Shown here piece by piece: positions 5,508 to 12,175 of a DNA stretch of 12,175 bases; positions within the stretch are counted from its first letter, which is position 1; each line of letters starts with the position of its first letter. The notes beneath the pieces were generated by a model. The model had not been told where the DNA came from and did no database searches. It saw only the letters and a list, made by a program, of their open reading frames with translations. Location of the stretch: positions 1 to 12,175 of the forward strand of contig WGBK01000360.1 of NCBI GenBank assembly GCA_015494335.1, written 5' to 3'. The position numbers and the translations under genes were made by a program. The DNA comes from Gammaproteobacteria bacterium. GTDB lineage: Bacteria; Pseudomonadota; Gammaproteobacteria; GCA-001735895.

Positions 5508-6641
5508 TCATGAGCGAGTCTGCAGCATCCGTTTCAGATGCTCGACACTTTGTTCCGCCTGCTGCCGTGATGCAGCCAGACAATTGATGTGCCCCATCTT
5601 CCGACCGGACCGGGCTTGCTTCTTTCCATAGAGATGCAGGCAGGCGTCCTCGATTTCAAGCACCGACGCCCAGTCCGGTTCCCCCTGCTCCGGCCACAGG
5701 TCGCCGAGCAGATTGAGCATGGCCGCCGGCGTCTGCAGCTGCAGGTTACCGGCCGGCAGCCCGCAGATCATGCGCAGCTGCAGCTCGAACTGGGAGCAGT
5801 GACAGGCATCCTGGGTGAAGTGACCGGAATTATGCGGCCGCGGTGCGATCTCGTTGACCAGAAGTTCGCCGTCGCTGGAGACGAAAAACTCGACCGCCAG
5901 CACGCCGATATAGTCGAGTCCGTCGGCGATGCGCGTGGCCGCGTCTCGAGCCTGCGCGGCCAATGCCTCGTCCACCGCTGCCGGCACCAGGCTCACATCG
6001 AGTATGCCACCGGCATGACGGTTCTCGGCCAGCGGAAAACAGCGGCTGCGGCCCCGGGTATCGCGCCCCAGCACCACCGACAGCTCCAGCGCCAGATCGA
6101 TCTTCTGTTCCAGCACGCAGGGCACGCCGAGCTCGGCGTAGCCCCTCCGCGCAGCCTCGGCATCGGCGCAAACGATCTGTCCCTTGCCGTCATAGCCCAG
6201 GGTAGCGGTCTTGAGAATGGCCGGGTAGACAACCTGGTCGAGCCGCTGCAGATCGCTGTCCTGCTGCAGGGAGATGAAGGGCGAGGTCGGCAGCCCAAGC
6301 TCGCGAATGAAGCGTTTCTCGCGGATGCGGTTCTGCGCGACCGCAAGGGCATCGGCAGAAGGATGCACCGGGCAGCTGTGGGCCAGGCGATCCAGGGCCT
6401 CGGCCGGAATATTCTCGAACTCGGTGGTGATCACTGCGCATTGTGCGGCCATGCGATCCAGGGCGGAGGGATCCCTGTAGTCGGCGCAAAGATGCTCGCT
6501 GGCCAGGCTGCCCGCCGGGGAATGCGGATCCGGGTCCAGCACCATCACCTCGTAGCCCATCTCGCGCGCGGCACTGGTGAACATGCGACCGAGCTGGCCG
6601 CCGCCGAGAATGCCGATCCAGCTGGGCGGGAGTATAGCCAT
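5508..6641 (-). CDS. purK: N5-carboxyaminoimidazole ribonucleotide synthase
   Basis: Uses ATP and bicarbonate to convert AIR to N5-CAIR in purine synthesis; cytoplasmic ATP-grasp enzyme. The 377 residues are within the family's usual range. Landmarks: N-terminal IGILGGGQLGRMF (nucleotide-binding-like pre-ATP-grasp fold), ITTEFENIP, KTATLGYDGKGQ (ATP-grasp Lys and glycine loop), EQKIDLALELSVVLGRD, and EFFVSSDGELLVNEIAPRPHNSGH (metal and ATP ligands). The C-terminal HLYGKK and GRKMGHI are typical of PurK. It starts four bases after the purE stop, so the two are cotranscribed; the N5-CAIR product is the direct substrate of PurE. Confidence 0.97.
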   Translation of the reverse strand: MAILPPSWIGILGGGQLGRMFTSAAREMGYEVMVLDPDPHSPAGSLASEHLCADYRDPSALDRMAAQCAVITTEFENIPAEALDRLAHSCPVHPSADALAVAQNRIREKRFIRELGLPTSPFISLQQDSDLQRLDQVVYPAILKTATLGYDGKGQIVCADAEAARRGYAELGVPCVLEQKIDLALELSVVLGRDTRGRSRCFPLAENRHAGGILDVSLVPAAVDEALAAQARDAATRIADGLDYIGVLAVEFFVSSDGELLVNEIAPRPHNSGHFTQDACHCSQFELQLRMICGLPAGNLQLQTPAAMLNLLGDLWPEQGEPDWASVLEIEDACLHLYGKKQARSGRKMGHINCLAASRQQAEQSVEHLKRMLQTRS

Positions 6642-6645
6642 GATG

Positions 6646-7155
6646 TCAGCTGGCGGGCGGCAGGGTCATCGCGTGCACCGCCTGCTCCTGCTCCCGGCGG
6701 AAAGCCTCGAGCCGCCGGCGCAGTTCCTCGTCCCCATTGGCCAGCATGGCCACGGCGAACAGAGCGGCATTGACCGCACCCGCCTCGCCGATGGCGAAGG
6801 TCGCAACCGGGATGCCCTTCGGCATCTGCACGATGGAGAGCAGGCTGTCTTCGCCCTTGAGGTAGCGTGATGGCACCGGTACGCCGAGCACCGGCACCGT
6901 GGTGAAGGCCGCCAGCATCCCCGGCAGATGGGCAGCGCCCCCGGCGCCGGCGATGATGCAATCGAAGCCCTGCTCGCGCGCCCCCTTGGAGAACTCGGCA
7001 AGCAGGTCGGGGGTTCGATGGGCGGAGACCACCTGGGCGTGGCAATCCACGCCGAAATGCTCGAGCCTTTCCACCGCCAGCTTCATCACCGGCCAGTCGC
7101 TGTCGCTGCCCATCACCACGGCGACGCGCGGTCTGCTGTGTTCGCCTTGTGCCAT
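6646..7155 (-). CDS. purE: N5-carboxyaminoimidazole ribonucleotide mutase
   Basis: Moves the carboxyl group of N5-CAIR to give CAIR, the step after PurK. The 169-residue protein is the usual class I PurE length. It shows GSDSDWPVM at 16-24, SAHRTPD at 44-50 with the catalytic His46, GAGGAAHLPGM, and SIVQMPKGIPVATFAIGEAGAVNAAL. An open frame reaches 7311, but the ATG at 7155 has an excellent GGAGGA upstream and gives the conserved N-terminus. It is the first gene of purE-purK, divergent from purC, whose product uses CAIR. A possible -10 TACAAT lies at the complement of 7197-7202. Confidence 0.97.
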   Translation of the reverse strand: MAQGEHSRPRVAVVMGSDSDWPVMKLAVERLEHFGVDCHAQVVSAHRTPDLLAEFSKGAREQGFDCIIAGAGGAAHLPGMLAAFTTVPVLGVPVPSRYLKGEDSLLSIVQMPKGIPVATFAIGEAGAVNAALFAVAMLANGDEELRRRLEAFRREQEQAVHAMTLPPAS

Positions 7156-7196
7156 GCGGTTCCTCCGTTTGCCCAGGGGGCGGGAAAAAACCGGGC

Positions 7197-7202
7197 ATTG
7201 TA
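7197..7202 (-). promoter_or_regulatory. Possible -10 box of purEK
   Basis: TACAAT on the minus strand, 41 bases before the purE start; the -35 candidate (CTTATC at 17 bases or TTATCT at 16) is weak. No PurR box of the enteric type is visible nearby. Confidence 0.3.
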
Positions 7203-7252
7203 CCGATTTTGCGGCACAAGATAAGGCCTTTTTGCCATCGGGAGTGTTCTTC

Positions 7253-7273
7253 CTATCCAGTTTGGGATAGAAT
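7253..7273 (+). promoter_or_regulatory. purC -10 box with overlapping inverted repeat
   Basis: TAGAAT at 7268-7273 is a good -10, 36 bases before the purC ATG. The inverted repeat CTATCC (7253-7258), six-base gap, GGATAG (7265-7270) overlaps it, as an operator might. The -35 region is poor. Confidence 0.4.
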
Positions 7274-7309
7274 CTCGCCCCTTTTTTCACCGCCCGGAAG
7301 CTGTCCGAC

Positions 7310-8200
7310 ATGAGCCAAGCCGTTCAGGAAACCCATCTCGATCTGCCGCTGGTCGCCCGCGGCAAGGTGCGCGACATCTACGAGATCGACGACCGCCACC
7401 TGCTGTTCGTCACCACTGACCGCATTTCCGCCTTCGATGTGGTCATGCCCGACCCGATACCCGGCAAGGGCGAACTGCTGACGCGGATCTCCAACTTCTG
7501 GTTCCACAAGTCGGGGAACCTGGTTCCCAACCATCTCAGCGAGATGAACCTGCGCGATGTCCTCAACCCCGATGACTACGAACGGCTCAAGGACCGCGCG
7601 ATCGTCGTCAAGCGGCTGCGCCCGTTGCCGGTGGAGGCCATCGTGCGCGGCTACCTGATCGGCTCGGGCTGGAAGGATTACCAGAAGACCGGCAAGGTCT
7701 GCGGCATCGAACTGCCCCCCGGCCTGCAGCAGGCCGAGCAATTGCCGGAAGCAATCTACACCCCCTCCACCAAAGCCGCCGTCGGCGATCACGACGAGAA
7801 CATCGATTTCGAACAGACGGTGGAGCTGCTCGGTGCCGAACGCGCCGAGGAAGTACGCCGGGTGAGTCTGATGCTGTACCAGCTGGCGGCCGACTACGCG
7901 CGACCGCGCGGCATCATCATCGCCGACACCAAGTTCGAGTTCGGCCTCGACGAGAACGACCGCCTGGTGCTGGCCGACGAACTGCTGACCCCGGATTCCT
8001 CCCGCTTCTGGCCCGTCGACCAATATCGCGTCGGCGAGAGCCCGGTCAGCTTCGACAAGCAGTTCCTGCGCGACTACCTGGAATCCCTGGACTGGGACAA
8101 GAAACCGCCGGCACCGCACATTCCGCCCGAGATCATCGAAAAGACCCGGCAGAAATATCAGGAAGCCTACGATATCCTGACCTCGGAGCCGGAAAGCTGA
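7310..8200 (+). CDS. purC: Phosphoribosylaminoimidazole-succinocarboxamide synthase (SAICAR synthase)
   Basis: Joins CAIR and aspartate with ATP to form SAICAR in purine synthesis. The 296 residues fit the longer, yeast ADE1-like form of the family rather than the about 240-residue enteric form. Motifs: ARGKVRDIYE (ATP loop) at 17-26, ITTDRISAFD-like VTTDRISAFDVV, KRLRPLPVEAIVRGYLIGSGW, IADTKFEFG, DELLTPDSSRFWP and SFDKQFLRDYLES. The ATG at 7310 has GGAAG at 7295-7299. Divergent from purE-purK, which supply its substrate, and followed one base later by a DUF3579 gene, probably in the same transcript. Confidence 0.97.
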   Translation: MSQAVQETHLDLPLVARGKVRDIYEIDDRHLLFVTTDRISAFDVVMPDPIPGKGELLTRISNFWFHKSGNLVPNHLSEMNLRDVLNPDDYERLKDRAIVVKRLRPLPVEAIVRGYLIGSGWKDYQKTGKVCGIELPPGLQQAEQLPEAIYTPSTKAAVGDHDENIDFEQTVELLGAERAEEVRRVSLMLYQLAADYARPRGIIIADTKFEFGLDENDRLVLADELLTPDSSRFWPVDQYRVGESPVSFDKQFLRDYLESLDWDKKPPAPHIPPEIIEKTRQKYQEAYDILTSEPES

Positions 8201-8201
8201 G

Positions 8202-8591
8202 ATGGTCTACGCCGACAAGCAGAAGAAGGTCACCGAGGACTGCGTCCGTTCCGCCAACCTCGACTACTGGATCATCGGCGGCGAAGGCCCGCGCCTGCGC
8301 CCGAGCAACTGGCCCGAGCGCATTGCCTCCACCTTCATGGGGCTATCCCAGTTCGCCCGCCAGCGCAAGATCGTGTCCCAGTGCGTGGCGCCGATCCACC
8401 ACAACGGCCGTCCCTGCCTGAAGGTACGCAAGGCCTTTCAGCAAGGCTGCAGCGAGGGCTGGAACTACATCCTCGATTTTGCCCGAAGCAACGGGTTGAG
8501 CATCGTCGACAACCAGGGACTGCCCTGGATCGAGGACATCCCGGCCCAGGCCCACAATCCCCTCGGCGACCTGGCCGAACCGCCTCGCTGA
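8202..8591 (+). CDS. DUF3579 family protein
   Basis: A 129-residue soluble protein with no signal peptide or membrane segment, resembling the uncharacterised DUF3579 family. Notable stretches are LDYWIIGGEGPRLRPSNWPERIAS near 20-43, FMGLSQFARQRKIVSQCVAPIHHNGRPCLKV, KAFQQGCSEGWNYILDFARSNGL, and the tail GLPWIEDIP. Several Trp residues and two His within one short segment (PIHHNGR) might matter for ligand binding, but function is unknown. It starts one base after the purC stop, with GGAG and GGAA in the purC end as ribosome binding sites, so translation is probably coupled to purC. This is the only hint of a role. Its C-terminal residues after about 115 look unstructured. Confidence 0.82.
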   Translation: MVYADKQKKVTEDCVRSANLDYWIIGGEGPRLRPSNWPERIASTFMGLSQFARQRKIVSQCVAPIHHNGRPCLKVRKAFQQGCSEGWNYILDFARSNGLSIVDNQGLPWIEDIPAQAHNPLGDLAEPPR

Positions 8592-8617
8592 TCCCCGCCC
8601 GACCGATCCCGGCAGCC

Positions 8618-8646
8618 GTGCCAATCCGGACCGGCTGTACTATGAT
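8618..8646 (+). promoter_or_regulatory. Possible sigma70 promoter of the sensor kinase
   Basis: GTGCCA at 8618-8623 and TATGAT at 8641-8646 are 17 bases apart. The inverted repeat CAGCCG (8613-8618) and CGGCTG (8632-8637) lies across the -35 and spacer, and could be an operator or a weak terminator for the purC unit. Confidence 0.4.
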
Positions 8647-8676
8647 CCAGGAATAATAACGAGCCGGGGGCATTCG

Positions 8677-11600
8677 ATGCGGGCATTCAAGGCAGTATTT
8701 CGGCGTTTCGGCATCTGGATCGTTTTATTCGGCCTGCTGTTGCAGCCCCTTCCCGCCCTGGCCGCCGAAACGCAGCGCATTGCCCTGTTCATTCCCGAAT
8801 ACTCGGCCTTCTGGACAAGGCTGGCGGAATTCACCCGCGCCGCGGCCGAGGATCTCGAGGTTTCCTTGCAGGTCCATGCTTCCGGACCGCCCCGCGGCGA
8901 GGCCCAGAAGACCCGCATGCTGGAACAGGTCGACGGAGCCCTGCAGCAGGGTGTCGACGGCATCCTGTTCCTCAATTTCCAGGGTATCGGCGAGCAGATC
9001 CTGCGCCGCGCCCAGGCCGCGGGCGTGCCGGCGCTTTTGATCAATACCGGCCTCGACGATCCCAGCCTGCAACCCCGCGCCCAGTACCCGAAGTGGATCG
9101 GCAGCATCCTGCCCAACGACCGCGAAACCGGCCTGCGACTGGCCACCAGCCTGATTGACGAAGCAAGGCGCAAGGGTGCGCAGCGCTTTCGCATCTTCGC
9201 CTTCACCGGCTATGAAAACGAGCTGTCCCACCAGCGTCGGCTGGAGGCCCTGAACGCCCTGGTTCAGGCCCGCGACGATGTCGAACTGGTGGCGCAGATC
9301 CGCAATACCCGCGACGGCGACGAGGCCGGGCCGCAATTGCTGTCCGCGCTGCAGCAACATCCCGACATCAACATCGTCTGGAGCTACAAGGATCCCCTCG
9401 CGCTGCAGGCAGGCAAGGCCCTGCATGCCACGCCCCCACCAGGCATCGACCCGAATGCCATCTCCATCGGCGGCATCGACTGGAACCCGGCCGCCCTCAA
9501 GGGCATACGCGACGGACTGCTGGATCTGGATATCGGTGGCCATGTGCTCGACGGCGCCCAAGGCCTGGTCTTGCTGTCCGACTACCTGGCCGGCTTCGAT
9601 TTCGCCGAGGAAGGGCTGCTGTTTCCAAGCAGCATGTCGATCGCGCGGCGCAGCAACATCGAACCACTGATCACCCTGTTTGGCGATCCCCGCGCGATCG
9701 ACTTCCGCCAGCTGAGCAAGCGCTACAACCCCGGCATGAAGCAATACCGCTTCGATCTCGACAGCCTGCTCACCAGCCGCAATCGCCCGGTACTGAAACT
9801 GACCCCGGAGCAGCAGCAGTGGCTCGAGCAACACCCGCGCATAAGGATCGGTGCTATGGACAGCTGGCCGCCCTTCGATTTCGTCGACCCCCGGGGCCAG
9901 CCAAGCGGCATCGGTGCCGATCTGGTCCGGGAGCTCAATCGTCTGCTCGGTGGTCGCCTGAAGCTGGTCAGTGGCCAATGGAAAAATCTCTACCAGCAGA
10001 CCCGCGAGGGCAAGCTTGACGCCCTGCTCGACCTGACGCCCAAGCCTTCACGGGAGAAGGATTTCCTGTTCACCCGGTTGTACCAGGATGTGCCTCATGT
10101 CATCGTCGCCCGCGACAAGACGGAATTCCTGGCCGACGAAGAGGCCCTGCGTGGCAAGACCCTGGCGCTGGAGCAGGGTTTCGGCAATGTCGAGTACTTC
10201 CGCCGCAACTACCCTTCGGTGCAGCTCAAGCTGTTCCCCGATACCCTGGCCGCGCTGGAAGCCGTATCACGCGGTGACGCCGATGCCTATGCCGGCAACC
10301 GGGTAGTGGCCCTTTACCTGATCGACCGGGAAGAGCTGTCGAACCTGCGCGTACATGGCCGCCTCCGCAAGGGGGGCTCCCGGCTCGCCATCGGCGTGCG
10401 GCATGACGCCCCCCTGCTGCGCGACATTCTAGAACAGGCCCTGCGCCAGATCGGCGAACAACGCATCCAGCAGATCGCCCGCAAGTGGATGTTCAGCCAG
10501 CAGACCGACTATCAGGCACCTCCGCCACCCCTGTCCCTGACCCCGGAAGAACGCGCATGGCTGCAGGCTCACCCGCGCATCCGCCTCGCTGTGGACATCA
10601 ACTGGGAACCCATGGAATACATCGACAAGAACGGCCGCTACAAGGGGCTGTCATCGGATTTCATCCACTATTTCGAGCGCCAGCTCGGCATCCGTTTTGA
10701 ACCACCTCCGCGCATCGGCTGGCAACAGGTGATCGAACGGCTGAAGAAAAGGGAGCTGGATATCGCGCCACTCGTACTGCGCACCCCGGAACGCGAGAAA
10801 TTCCTCGACTTTACCCAACCCTACTTGTCCTTCCCGGTGGTACTGTTCACCCGCAACGACAGTGCCGCACTCGGCGGCATGGAAGACTTGCGCAACAAGC
10901 GCGTCGGCGTGGTGCGCGGTTATGCCCTCGCCGAACTGGTGCGTCGCGACTACCCCGACATGAAGCTGATCGAGTTCGACGACAACGAAAGCGGCTTCAA
11001 TGCCCTCGCCCTGGGTCGCATCGACGCCTTCATCGACCTGCTCGCAACCGGCGCCTACCTGATTGCCGAGAAAGGGCTGAGCAACATCCAGGTCGCTTCG
11101 CTCACGCCCTATGGTCACGACTTCTCGATGGGCGTGCGCAAGGACTGGCCGGAGCTGGTTTCGATACTCGACAAGGCCATCGCTGCCCTGCCGCCGGAGC
11201 AGAAGAACGCCTTCGTCCACAAGTGGCTGAATGTTCGCTTCCAGCAGAAGGTGGACTACCGGCTGGTGTTCTGGGTCGTTGCCGTGGCGCTGATCATCGT
11301 GGCGCTGATCGCCTTTCGCGCCTGGGAGATGTCCCGCATCAACAGCCAGCTGCAGGAAAGCCGGCGACGCCTGGCCCTGTCCCTGCGCGGCGCCCGTCTC
11401 GGCACCTGGGAGCTGCACCGCCAACCCGACGGCGAAGAGTGGATCGACTGGGACGAGGAGTTCGCCACCCAGCACGGTCTGCCCGGAGCGGCTGAGCAGC
11501 AACCGCTGCAAACCTTCCTGGAACAGATCGACAACAGCCACCGCAGCTGCATACGCCGCGCCCTGCAGGCCTGTATCGACGGCCAGCGCGATGAACTGCA

Positions 11601-12175
11601 CATCGAATACGCCTGCGGCAATGGCAAGCGATGGATCTTCAACCAGGGGCAGGTCTTCGAGCGCGGCGACAGCCACCGCCCCCTGCGCATGGTCGGCATC
11701 AGCCAGGACATCACCGAACGGGTCGAGGCCAGCGAGGCGCTGCAACGCTCAAGCGAGTTCAAGAGCCAGTTCCTCGCCAACATGAGTCACGAGATCCGCA
11801 CGCCGATGAACGCCATCGTCGGCCTTGGGCACCTGCTTTCGCGAACCCGCCTCAGCGCCCAGCAATCCGGCTATGTGCACAACCTGCAGTCCTCGGCCCA
11901 GTCGCTGCTGTCGCTGGTCAACGACATCCTCGACTTTTCCAAGATCGAGGCCGGGCATCTCGACATCGACCGCATCGAGTTCGATCTGGAAGAACTGCTG
12001 GCCGATCTGGCACGGCTCAACGCCCTGCGCATCGGCGACAAACCGGTGGAATTTCTCTATGACATTCCGCCCGAGGTGCCGGTGCAACTCATCGGCGATC
12101 CCTTCCGCATCAACCAGATCCTCACCAACCTGGTATCCAACGCCATCAAGTTCACCGAACAGGGCAGCATTATCC
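8677..12175 (+). CDS. BvgS-like sensor histidine kinase with three periplasmic binding domains, 3' truncated by window
   Basis: The frame is open for 1166 codons to the window end. Layout: signal peptide 1-29 (FGLLLQPLPALA); type I periplasmic binding fold of the ribose/LuxP kind about 33-350 (RIALFIPEYSAFW, GVDGILFLN, GSILPNDRETG, VWSYKDPLALQAG, SIGGIDWN); Venus-flytrap (SBP_bac_3) domain 1 about 375-607 (LTPEQQQWLEQHP, then PPFDFVD); domain 2 about 620-853 (LTPEERAWLQAHP, WEPMEYID, ending HKWLNVRF); membrane helix about 862-883; PAS-like region about 890-1018; HisKA with phosphorylated His1038 in MSHEIRTPMNAIVG and LVNDILDFSKIEAG; start of HATPase_c with the N box NLVSNAIKFTEQG. Such kinases sense small molecules in the periplasm. 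Ligand, any receiver domain and response regulator are not visible. Start ATG follows GGGGG; own promoter likely. Confidence 0.93.
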   Translation, partial: MRAFKAVFRRFGIWIVLFGLLLQPLPALAAETQRIALFIPEYSAFWTRLAEFTRAAAEDLEVSLQVHASGPPRGEAQKTRMLEQVDGALQQGVDGILFLNFQGIGEQILRRAQAAGVPALLINTGLDDPSLQPRAQYPKWIGSILPNDRETGLRLATSLIDEARRKGAQRFRIFAFTGYENELSHQRRLEALNALVQARDDVELVAQIRNTRDGDEAGPQLLSALQQHPDINIVWSYKDPLALQAGKALHATPPPGIDPNAISIGGIDWNPAALKGIRDGLLDLDIGGHVLDGAQGLVLLSDYLAGFDFAEEGLLFPSSMSIARRSNIEPLITLFGDPRAIDFRQLSKRYNPGMKQYRFDLDSLLTSRNRPVLKLTPEQQQWLEQHPRIRIGAMDSWPPFDFVDPRGQPSGIGADLVRELNRLLGGRLKLVSGQWKNLYQQTREGKLDALLDLTPKPSREKDFLFTRLYQDVPHVIVARDKTEFLADEEALRGKTLALEQGFGNVEYFRRNYPSVQLKLFPDTLAALEAVSRGDADAYAGNRVVALYLIDREELSNLRVHGRLRKGGSRLAIGVRHDAPLLRDILEQALRQIGEQRIQQIARKWMFSQQTDYQAPPPPLSLTPEERAWLQAHPRIRLAVDINWEPMEYIDKNGRYKGLSSDFIHYFERQLGIRFEPPPRIGWQQVIERLKKRELDIAPLVLRTPEREKFLDFTQPYLSFPVVLFTRNDSAALGGMEDLRNKRVGVVRGYALAELVRRDYPDMKLIEFDDNESGFNALALGRIDAFIDLLATGAYLIAEKGLSNIQVASLTPYGHDFSMGVRKDWPELVSILDKAIAALPPEQKNAFVHKWLNVRFQQKVDYRLVFWVVAVALIIVALIAFRAWEMSRINSQLQESRRRLALSLRGARLGTWELHRQPDGEEWIDWDEEFATQHGLPGAAEQQPLQTFLEQIDNSHRSCIRRALQACIDGQRDELHIEYACGNGKRWIFNQGQVFERGDSHRPLRMVGISQDITERVEASEALQRSSEFKSQFLANMSHEIRTPMNAIVGLGHLLSRTRLSAQQSGYVHNLQSSAQSLLSLVNDILDFSKIEAGHLDIDRIEFDLEELLADLARLNALRIGDKPVEFLYDIPPEVPVQLIGDPFRINQILTNLVSNAIKFTEQGSII

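Noticed and set aside
5589..6773. Plus-strand open frame of 394 codons opposite purK
   Set aside because: Spans purK and part of purE in antisense; purK and purE motifs settle the strand.
7156..7309. PurR operator of the enteric type
   Set aside because: No match to the ACGCAAAC-type palindrome was seen between purE and purC.
7253..8119. Minus-strand open frame of 288 codons opposite purC
   Set aside because: purC motifs are complete on the plus strand.
8725..9978. Long open frame (417 codons) on the minus strand
   Set aside because: It is antisense to the sensor kinase, whose forward translation gives clear domain motifs. Long antisense frames are common in GC-rich coding DNA, and its product has no recognisable motif.
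10651..11745. Minus-strand open frame of 364 codons
   Set aside because: Shadow of the kinase coding strand; no family features and no ribosome binding site.

Overview
The window looks like chromosomal DNA of a GC-rich (about 60% by eye) gammaproteobacterium. The order rpe-gph-trpE is the arrangement known from Pseudomonas and relatives. The mix of purE/purK opposite purC, a DUF3579 gene, a soluble cytochrome c and a Gly/Tyr-rich protein resembling sulfur globule proteins would also suit a sulfur-oxidising Chromatiales-type lineage. The species is not identifiable from the sequence alone. Almost all of the window is coding. No intergenic stretch exceeds about 200 bases, and I saw no tRNA, rRNA, CRISPR array or insertion sequence.

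Left part (1-3000, minus strand): an apparent operon rpe, gph, then a 16-codon leader peptide and trpE, whose 3' end lies at or just beyond the window edge. The leader ends in Trp-Arg-Trp-stop. The RNA between it and trpE contains several mutually exclusive pairings, one of which covers the edge of the trpE ribosome binding site. This is a tryptophan attenuator not captured by ordinary gene calling.

Middle (3000-5500): a small four-helix CopD-like membrane protein (+), a convergent terminator, a periplasmic monohaem cytochrome c (-), a divergent small-domain methyltransferase (+), a second bidirectional terminator, and a secreted low-complexity Gly/Tyr/Pro-rich protein (-). The last gene has a structured upstream region: a possible H-type pseudoknot in the 5' UTR, an inverted repeat around the presumed -10, and a 14-bp perfect palindrome upstream.

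Purine block (5500-8600): purE-purK (-) stand divergently to purC (+). purC is followed one base later by a DUF3579 gene. PurE and PurK turn AIR into CAIR via N5-CAIR, and PurC then uses CAIR, so the two divergent units encode consecutive steps.

Right part (8600-12175): a large BvgS-like sensor histidine kinase that runs off the window. Its periplasmic part carries three binding-protein modules: one type I (ribose-binding/LuxP-like) and two tandem SBP_bac_3 Venus-flytrap domains. These precede one membrane segment, a PAS-like region, HisKA and the start of HATPase. The most unusual items are this triple-sensor kinase, the trp leader switch and the putative pseudoknot before the sulfur-globule-like gene.
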